Source of the DNA: Myroides albus
GTDB lineage: Bacteria > Bacteroidota > Bacteroidia > Flavobacteriales > Flavobacteriaceae
DNA: 54,972 bases
Assembly: GCF_009711045.1 (NCBI RefSeq)
Contig: NZ_WMJX01000019.1
Coordinates: 1-54,972 of the forward strand
Direction: 5' to 3'
Shown here: piece after piece, positions 53,783 through 54,972 of the stretch
Layout of the letters: every line of letters starts with the position of its first letter
Numbering within the stretch: the first letter of the stretch is position 1
The notes under the pieces: generated by a model
Database searches by the model: none
The model's input: only the letters and a program-made list of their open reading frames with translations
What the model was told of the DNA's origin: nothing
Translations under genes and position numbers: made by a program

Positions 53783-54220
53783 TTATATTGATAAGGTATT
53801 ATAATTTTTCTCTTGCAATTGGAACATATATTTATGAGCATTTGGTGTCCCTATAAAATACGAAGGCAAATCTTTTAATTCAACACCGTATACTTTTAAT
53901 GCAAATTCACAAACTACTAGTTTGATACCAGCTTTATCAGCAGCGTCTAACTCAGGTTTTAATTCTGCGTTATTTAGTTCTTGTACCATTTGTCCCATTA
54001 TAACGATTTCAAAATTAACAGCAGGATTATCTTTAATCATTTCTGAAGCCGTCATTATAGATGAACGTAGGTTTTTTGTAGACTGAACAAGAATAGCAAA
54101 CTTTTTGCCCTTAGTTTCTTGAAATAATACACTCTCTGTACTTTCTGAAATAGAAGTTGATGCAAATGATATTGTATTCATTGATAAAATTAGAGCTAAG
54201 CTCAAAACTATTTTCTTCAT
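53783..54220 (-). CDS. Exported DsrE-family protein
   Basis: The 145-residue product has a signal peptide (~1-20, cleavage near SFA). The remaining ~110 residues show the DsrE/TusD alpha-beta pattern: KKFAILVQSTKNLRSSIMTASEMI, VNFEIVIMGQMVQEL, and AGIKLVVCEFALKVYGV, where Cys106 falls in the strand position used as a sulfur-carrying cysteine in the family. It probably handles sulfane sulfur in the periplasm. It is divergent from a small 2-TM protein across a palindrome, suggesting shared regulation. Confidence 0.85.
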   Translation of the reverse strand: MKKIVLSLALILSMNTISFASTSISESTESVLFQETKGKKFAILVQSTKNLRSSIMTASEMIKDNPAVNFEIVIMGQMVQELNNAELKPELDAADKAGIKLVVCEFALKVYGVELKDLPSYFIGTPNAHKYMFQLQEKNYNTLSI

Positions 54221-54280
54221 CTCTATAAATGTTATTAATTATTACTTGGACCAAAGTACTATATCTACTATAGTCTGACA

Positions 54281-54294
54281 GTAACAATTGTTAC
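54281..54294. promoter_or_regulatory. Crp/Fnr-like palindromic operator in the DsrE divergent region
   Basis: GTAACAATTGTTAC is a perfect 14-bp palindrome of the GTAAC-N4-GTTAC form used by some Crp/Fnr-family regulators. Its centre is about 41.5 bp upstream of the transcription start predicted from the TAGTTTTG box (54317-54324), the position of a class II activator site. A second inverted repeat, ACTATA-N5-TATAGT, lies at 54258-54274. Confidence 0.5.
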
Positions 54295-54297
54295 ATA

Positions 54298-54324
54298 TTG
54301 CCATTTTTATAATGATTAGTTTTG
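54298..54324 (+). promoter_or_regulatory. Promoter of the 2-TM protein gene
   Basis: TTG (54298-54300), 16 bp, TAGTTTTG (54317-54324). The spacing is short, consistent with activator dependence. The predicted start lies at or next to the ATG at 54331. Confidence 0.5.
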
Positions 54325-54330
54325 TAGATA

Positions 54331-54528
54331 ATGAAAATCAAAGACGTTATGATTAATTATTTTAAGCAATGGACTGCAATAAGATGGATTCGATTAATCC
54401 TTGGAGTTTTTATTGTTTTTCAAAGTATAGATAATGAGCTATGGGTTTTGATGATACCGGCTCTGTATTTGTTTTTACAAGCTTTTTTTAACTTTGGTTG
54501 TAAGGGTGATTCGTGTAGTATCAAGTAA
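54331..54528 (+). CDS. Small two-helix membrane protein with C-terminal cysteines (DUF2892/YgaP-like)
   Basis: The 65-residue product has two membrane helices (~20-34 IRLILGVFIVFQSID and ~37-52 LWVLMIPALYLFLQAFF) and a C-terminal FGCKGDSCSIK with Cys57 and Cys62. It resembles YgaP-type membrane subdomain proteins that accompany rhodanese and DsrE-type sulfur-handling genes, consistent with its divergent neighbour. The cysteines may carry sulfane sulfur. Family assignment is by resemblance only. Confidence 0.7.
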   Translation: MKIKDVMINYFKQWTAIRWIRLILGVFIVFQSIDNELWVLMIPALYLFLQAFFNFGCKGDSCSIK

Positions 54529-54643
54529 TTATAAATAGTTGCTATTGACTCTAATGTTCTTTTGTTCTTTTAATTTTATAACTAAAGGTAAAGATTCTTC
54601 GAATATTTAATATATTTACCTAAGTTTGAAAAAAAGAATTGAC

Positions 54644-54955
54644 ATGAAAAGACTACTATTACTTGTAATTATTTTACAATCTGTTTTTGCATTCGGGCAA
54701 AAAGCTTCAAATAATTTAGTTGGAAAGTATAAAAACAAATCCTTTTGGAGTTTTTATAATACATCTTTAGAATTTGACGGAAAAGGAACTGCTATTTTAG
54801 ATGAAAAAGAGTACTACGATTATTTTGAAAGAAACGACACTATTTATGTGTTAGCAGGTGGAGATGGGGTTTTTCTTGAAAAGAAGAATGGAAATGAATT
54901 GAAGGGGTTTAGTAGAAAAGTAAAGAAGTCTACTTTTATTGGTCGCAGACTGTAG
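54644..54955 (+). CDS. Small exported hypothetical protein
   Basis: The start is ATG 54644 (103 residues), where a signal peptide begins (MKRLLLLVIILQSVFAFGQ); the TTG-led extension adds 6 residues. The mature ~84 residues alternate hydrophobic and polar positions (NLVGKYKNKSFWSFYNTSLEFDGKGTAIL), suggesting a small lipocalin-like or DUF-type beta-sheet protein. The stop is within the window. Function unknown; the downstream context lies outside. Confidence 0.65.
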   Translation: MKRLLLLVIILQSVFAFGQKASNNLVGKYKNKSFWSFYNTSLEFDGKGTAILDEKEYYDYFERNDTIYVLAGGDGVFLEKKNGNELKGFSRKVKKSTFIGRRL

Positions 54956-54972
54956 TTAAAACTATGCACTTT

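Noticed and set aside
1..54972. CRISPR array, tRNA or rRNA genes
   Set aside because: No direct-repeat array and no tRNA-like or rRNA segments recognisable by eye; short or divergent RNA genes could be missed without a covariance search.

Overview
The window is a piece of an AT-rich chromosome from a member of the Bacteroidota, almost certainly family Flavobacteriaceae. The evidence is the recurrent promoter type TTG-N18..22-TAnnTTTG, A-rich leaders in place of Shine-Dalgarno sites, and the gene families: secreted 'VGIGTxNP' proteins, a DUF4197 protein, YtxJ (bacillithiol system), sucC without sucD beside it, LysM/PBP1-like and DUF3810 proteins. A Myroides-like genus is my guess from general resemblance only. 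I see no rRNA, tRNA, CRISPR array, prophage or intact insertion sequence.

Layout. 1-4150 is the most accessory-looking end: the tail of one secreted VGIGT-type protein, a complete related protein, an orphan helical protein and a 501-residue orphan membrane protein. 4190-9530 holds a minus-strand set (EamA transporter, metallophosphatase, OmpA-type lipoprotein, glycosyltransferase overlapping a PD-(D/E)xK nuclease-domain gene), divergent from holA and a 2-TM protein. 9900-21590 is largely housekeeping: DUF1275 membrane protein, ettA, an MBL-fold hydrolase, gltS, guaA, a LysM/PBP1-like protein abutting a DUF3820 protein, and a type II NADH dehydrogenase. 21591-31320 has a DUF3810 membrane protein, a small ferredoxin, three peptidase genes (S41, M20 pepD, aspartyl protease with PDZ), a YceI lipoprotein, prfA, pyrF and a metal-receptor-like protein. 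31470-42640 carries DUF4197, uvrD, a Sua5-type tRNA-modification gene, sucC, DUF1456, uvrB, a major OmpA/OprF-type porin, a NUDIX hydrolase and small conserved proteins. 42640-44830 is gene-poor: one orphan acidic protein between long non-coding stretches. 44830-54960 has a CBS protein, a DUF262 (GmrSD-like) protein, a thioredoxin-like lipoprotein, a flavin oxidoreductase with a hotdog protein, clpB, ytxJ, and a divergent DsrE-family/2-TM pair around a Crp/Fnr-like palindrome.

Themes. DNA repair and replication (holA, uvrD, uvrB), translation (ettA, prfA, sua5) and nucleotide synthesis (guaA, pyrF) are interleaved with envelope proteins and thiol/sulfur redox genes. Almost every transcription unit ends in a clear hairpin, often shared between convergent genes. 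The points I would look at first are a structured repeat present twice, each time between convergent genes (21148-21247 and 44370-44466), the palindrome at 54281-54294 placed like an activator site, a pyrF promoter element inside the loop of the prfA terminator, and the solitary DUF262 gene. I did not find a convincing multi-gene undescribed system.
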